This document shows positions 1 through 5,504 of a stretch of DNA of 5,504 nt, piece after piece. The translations under genes were made by a program, and so were the position numbers. Positions within the stretch are counted from its first letter, which is position 1; each line of letters starts with the position of its first letter. The DNA is taken from NCBI GenBank assembly GCA_027485535.1, contig JAIXQV010000250.1:1-5504 (forward strand), written 5' to 3'. Below the pieces are notes generated by a model. The model ran no database searches and was not told where the DNA came from. It saw only the letters and a program-made list of their open reading frames with translations. This DNA comes from Oxalobacteraceae bacterium. Its GTDB lineage: Bacteria; Pseudomonadota; Gammaproteobacteria; Burkholderiales; Burkholderiaceae_D.

Positions 1-59
1 GAAGGTTTATCCGGATCTCCCCAACGCAGATGGCGAGCCCGAACAAGTTTTGTAGTTTC

Positions 60-90
60 GATAGCCGGTGTTGCAATGACAGCGGCTATC
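60..90 (+). ncRNA. Leader hairpin 1 (8-bp perfect stem)
   Basis: GATAGCCG at 60-67 is the exact reverse complement of CGGCTATC at 83-90. The 15-nt intervening segment can add three inner pairs (69-71 with 79-81) across a G-G mismatch. No T-run follows, so it is not an intrinsic terminator. It lies about 95-120 nt before the rplJ start and is the best candidate for the regulatory stem of the leader. Confidence 0.55.
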
Positions 91-171
91 AGCTCCAGAC
101 TTCGGACGCCGTGTTCGAATCGATGTGAGGCAGGCGGCCATTTGGCCGTGCAGTCGCCAAGCATTATTTTT

Positions 172-176
172 GGAGG
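172..176 (+). promoter_or_regulatory. Shine-Dalgarno of rplJ; decides the GTG start
   Basis: GGAGG at 172-176 lies 6 nt before the GTG at 183, which is ideal spacing. An in-frame TTG at 177 directly abuts the motif with no spacer and so cannot be the start used with this site. Confidence 0.85.
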
Positions 177-182
177 TTGAAC

Positions 183-680
183 GTGAGTCTCAATCTGAGT
201 GACAAGAAGGCCGTTGTTGCCGAAGTCTCTGCCAAGCTCGTATCGGCACAGACGGTGGTGGTGGCCGAGTACCGCGGCATCGAGGTTGGGTCCCTGACCA
301 AATTGCGTGCCGACGCGCGTTCGCAGCAGGTTTACCTGCGGGTGTTGAAAAACACCTTGGCCCGTCGTGCGGTAGAGGGCACTGCGTTTGCGCCGCTAGC
401 ATCCGAAATGACTGGTCCGCTGATCTATGCGATCTCGGAAGATGCGGTGGCCGCAGCGAAAGTCCTCAACGACTTCGCCAAGTCCAACGACAAGCTGGTT
501 GTTAAGGCTGGTAACTTCGCAGGCAAGCCGCTCGACAAGGCTGCTGTGACTGCGCTGGCAAGCATCCCAAGCAAGGAAGTCCTGATCTCCCAGTTGCTGG
601 GTGTGATGCAGGCGCCTGTTGCGGGCTTCGCACGCGCACTCGCCGCCTTGGCAGCGAAGAAAGAGGCCGAGGCAGCTTGA
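183..680 (+). CDS. rplJ: 50S ribosomal protein L10
   Basis: L10 is the base of the ribosomal stalk. Its N-terminal domain binds 23S rRNA and its C-terminal helix carries L7/L12 dimers; in other bacteria it also represses its own operon. The product is 165 residues, normal for proteobacterial L10. Recognisable family blocks are SLNLSDKKAVVAEV at the N-terminus, VVAEYRGIEV around residues 26-35, and VYLRVLKNTLARRAV near 50-64. MTGPLIYAISEDA follows mid-protein, then SNDKLVVKAG. The end, with QAPVAGFARALAALA at about 143-157, is the alanine-rich L12-binding helix. I chose the GTG start at 183 because of the GGAGG 6 nt upstream and because the resulting MSLNLSDKK start matches family N-termini; the in-frame TTG at 177 would add two residues but abuts the Shine-Dalgarno. 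rplL follows after 70 nt. No defect is seen. Confidence 0.97.
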   Translation: MSLNLSDKKAVVAEVSAKLVSAQTVVVAEYRGIEVGSLTKLRADARSQQVYLRVLKNTLARRAVEGTAFAPLASEMTGPLIYAISEDAVAAAKVLNDFAKSNDKLVVKAGNFAGKPLDKAAVTALASIPSKEVLISQLLGVMQAPVAGFARALAALAAKKEAEAA

Positions 681-696
681 TTCGCACTGCGAATCG
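678..696 (+). promoter_or_regulatory. Hairpin overlapping the rplJ stop codon
   Basis: GATTCGC (679-685) pairs perfectly with GCGAATC (689-695) around a 3-nt ACT loop, and T678-G696 can add a wobble pair. The stem takes in the TGA stop codon at 678-680. No T-run follows, so termination is unlikely. It could affect rplJ mRNA stability or translational coupling to rplL, where L12 must be made in several-fold excess over L10. That function is inference; only the inverted repeat is seen. Confidence 0.5.
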
Positions 697-750
697 CCTC
701 GGTACTTTCAAGACCCTACTCGATACATTCCGAACTTAAGGAGTTTTTAA

Positions 751-1131
751 ATGGCAATTTCTAAAGATGACATCCTGGAAGCCGTCGGTCAGATGACCGT
801 GATGGACCTGAACGATCTGGTCAAGGCTTTCGAAGAAAAATTTGGCGTTTCAGCCGCAGCTATGGCGGTTGCTGGTCCTGCAGGCGCCGGCGGTGGTGGT
901 GCAGCGGCAGCCGAAGAGCAAACTGAGTTCACGGTGGTGTTGACTGACGTCGGCGCGAACAAGGTTGGCGTGATTAAGGCAGTCCGCGAAATCACCGGTC
1001 TTGGCTTGAAAGAAGCCAAAGACTTGGTCGACGGTGCGCCAAAGCCAGTGAAGGAAGGCGTAGCCAAGGCAGACGCCGAAGCAGCCAAGAAGAAGCTGGA
1101 AGAAGCCGGCGCAAAGGCCGACCTCAAGTAA
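751..1131 (+). CDS. rplL: 50S ribosomal protein L7/L12
   Basis: L7/L12 is the multi-copy stalk protein that recruits translational GTPases (IF2, EF-Tu, EF-G) and stimulates their GTP hydrolysis. The product is 126 residues, close to the usual 121-128. The N-terminal dimerisation and L10-binding domain covers about residues 1-35 (VMDLNDLVKAFEEKFGVSAA). A flexible Ala/Gly hinge follows at about 36-54, including a GAGGGGAAAA run. The globular C-terminal domain covers about 58-126 and carries the factor-binding signature NKVGVIKAVREITGLGLKEA (70-89), then KDLVDGAPKPVKEGV. The ATG at 751 has TAAGGAG at 737-743, 7 nt upstream, a strong ribosome binding site fitting the protein's high copy number. 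It lies 70 nt after rplJ and is surely co-transcribed with it. The only other open frames here are antisense shadows. Confidence 0.98.
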   Translation: MAISKDDILEAVGQMTVMDLNDLVKAFEEKFGVSAAAMAVAGPAGAGGGGAAAAEEQTEFTVVLTDVGANKVGVIKAVREITGLGLKEAKDLVDGAPKPVKEGVAKADAEAAKKKLEEAGAKADLK

Positions 1132-1155
1132 GCCAATCTCTTTGCGTTGCGCACC

Positions 1156-1202
1156 GGCCGAAGTGCAAAACCTGTCCGTCAGGGTGGGTTTTGGCTTCGG
1201 CC
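1156..1202 (+). terminator. rplL-rpoB intercistronic stem-loop, candidate attenuator or RNase III site
   Basis: GGCCGAAG (1156-1163) pairs exactly with CTTCGGCC (1195-1202). After a small asymmetric bulge, CAAAACC (1166-1172) pairs exactly with GGTTTTG (1187-1193), giving about 15 Watson-Crick pairs and a loop at 1173-1186. A TTTTT run sits at 1212-1216, 9 nt beyond the stem. That gap is too long for a textbook intrinsic terminator, so partial termination or RNA processing is more plausible. In E. coli the same gap holds an attenuator and an RNase III site that lower rpoBC expression relative to rplJL. The equivalent role here is inferred from position and structure. Confidence 0.55.
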
Positions 1203-1407
1203 CTTACGGCATTTTTGTTGCGCTGGCGTGAACGACGATCAGGATGGTGGTACGCAGTAATGGCTGTCGAAGACGTTAACAAGTACAAGCGTCAACGGCA
1301 TTTCTGGTTGTAGGGGAAAAGGGTAAAGCATTGAGGGTTCGTTGCGACGGTCGTGTGCCGCCTCGAGTCCTGAATTCTCTATCCTTCCCGTCACTCACGG
1401 AGTGTTC
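1203..1407 (+). other. Remaining rplL-rpoB spacer, no recognised gene
   Basis: The whole rplL-rpoB gap is 276 nt. After the stem-loop it contains the T-run at 1212-1216 and no reading frame with family resemblance. A 17-codon ATG frame at 1260-1313 (MAVEDVNKYKRQRHFWL) has only a poor upstream GGTGG and is probably chance. I see no clear -35/-10 pair for an internal rpoB promoter. The last bases carry the rpoB Shine-Dalgarno, GGAG at 1399-1402, 5 nt before the ATG. Confidence 0.6.

Positions 1408-5504
<4,097 letters not shown>

Larger units (their letters stand above)
1..182 (+). promoter_or_regulatory. rplJ 5' leader, probable L10 autoregulatory leader RNA
   Basis: This non-coding stretch precedes rplJ. 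Three hairpins are visible in a row. The first pairs GATAGCCG (60-67) with CGGCTATC (83-90), and TGT 69-71 can pair with ACA 79-81 inside it. The second pairs TTCGGAC (101-107) with GTTCGAA (113-119), with one G-U. The third pairs CGGCC (135-139) with GGCCG (144-148) around a 4-nt loop. In many bacteria the rplJ leader binds L10 or the L10-L12 complex and represses translation of rplJL. Position and structural density fit that role, but I did not identify the kink-turn or the L10-contact loop, so the family call is inference. I see no convincing sigma-70 promoter here. The end of the gene expected upstream (rplA) is not recognisable in the window. Confidence 0.5.

Noticed and set aside
2..55. 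Open frame ending in TAG at 53-55 that could be the tail of an upstream gene.
   Set aside because: The 17 residues (KVYPDLPNADGEPEQVL) do not resemble the C-terminus of ribosomal protein L1, the expected neighbour, and the piece is too short to judge.
101..130. GTTCGAATC at 113-121 resembles a tRNA T-loop.
   Set aside because: The flanking bases do not form a T-stem, and no D-arm, anticodon arm or acceptor stem can be drawn around it. The TTCGAA is explained by leader hairpin 2.
177..182. TTG at 177 as the rplJ start.
   Set aside because: It touches the Shine-Dalgarno with zero spacing; the GTG at 183 is correctly spaced and gives the family N-terminus.
789..1154. 121-residue antisense frame across rplL.
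   Set aside because: It is the mirror of the strongly biased rplL codons, has no family resemblance, and opposes a highly expressed gene.
1332..1395. Possible internal promoter upstream of rpoB (TTGCGA or TTGTAG boxes).
   Set aside because: No -10 hexamer at acceptable spacing resembles TATAAT; the matches are no better than chance.

Overview
The window is a segment of a bacterial ribosomal-protein/RNA-polymerase operon in the order rplJ - rplL - rpoB, all on the + strand. RpoB points to a betaproteobacterium (Burkholderiales, Neisseriales or a relative). It starts with an MHYSFTEKKRIRKSFAKR-type N-terminus, has the VSHNGFARLEF block and QTNPLSEITHKRR in the rifampicin region, and carries the ANGGPKKLAKG insertion near residue 1000. 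Its projected length is about 1,368 residues, against 1,342 in E. coli. The genus cannot be fixed from the sequence alone.

Layout: positions 1-182 are the non-coding leader of rplJ. It contains three successive hairpins and a clear Shine-Dalgarno and fits an L10-type autoregulatory leader. rplJ (L10) starts at the GTG at 183 and ends at 680. A 70-nt spacer follows, and a tight hairpin overlaps the rplJ stop codon. rplL (L7/L12) is at 751-1131. A 276-nt gap separates it from rpoB and holds a long stem-loop just after rplL (1156-1202), followed by a T-run. rpoB begins at 1408, reads open without interruption, and is cut by the window edge only a few codons before its expected stop.

L10 and L7/L12 assemble into the ribosomal stalk, and RpoB is the beta subunit of the core polymerase. 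Co-transcription links ribosome and polymerase supply. The leader and the rplL-rpoB hairpin are the likely points where L10/L12 output is autoregulated and where polymerase output is set lower than ribosomal-protein output.

This is core housekeeping DNA. I found no mobile element, CRISPR array, defence system, tRNA or undescribed multi-gene system. The points worth a second look are the RNA structures in the three non-coding stretches.
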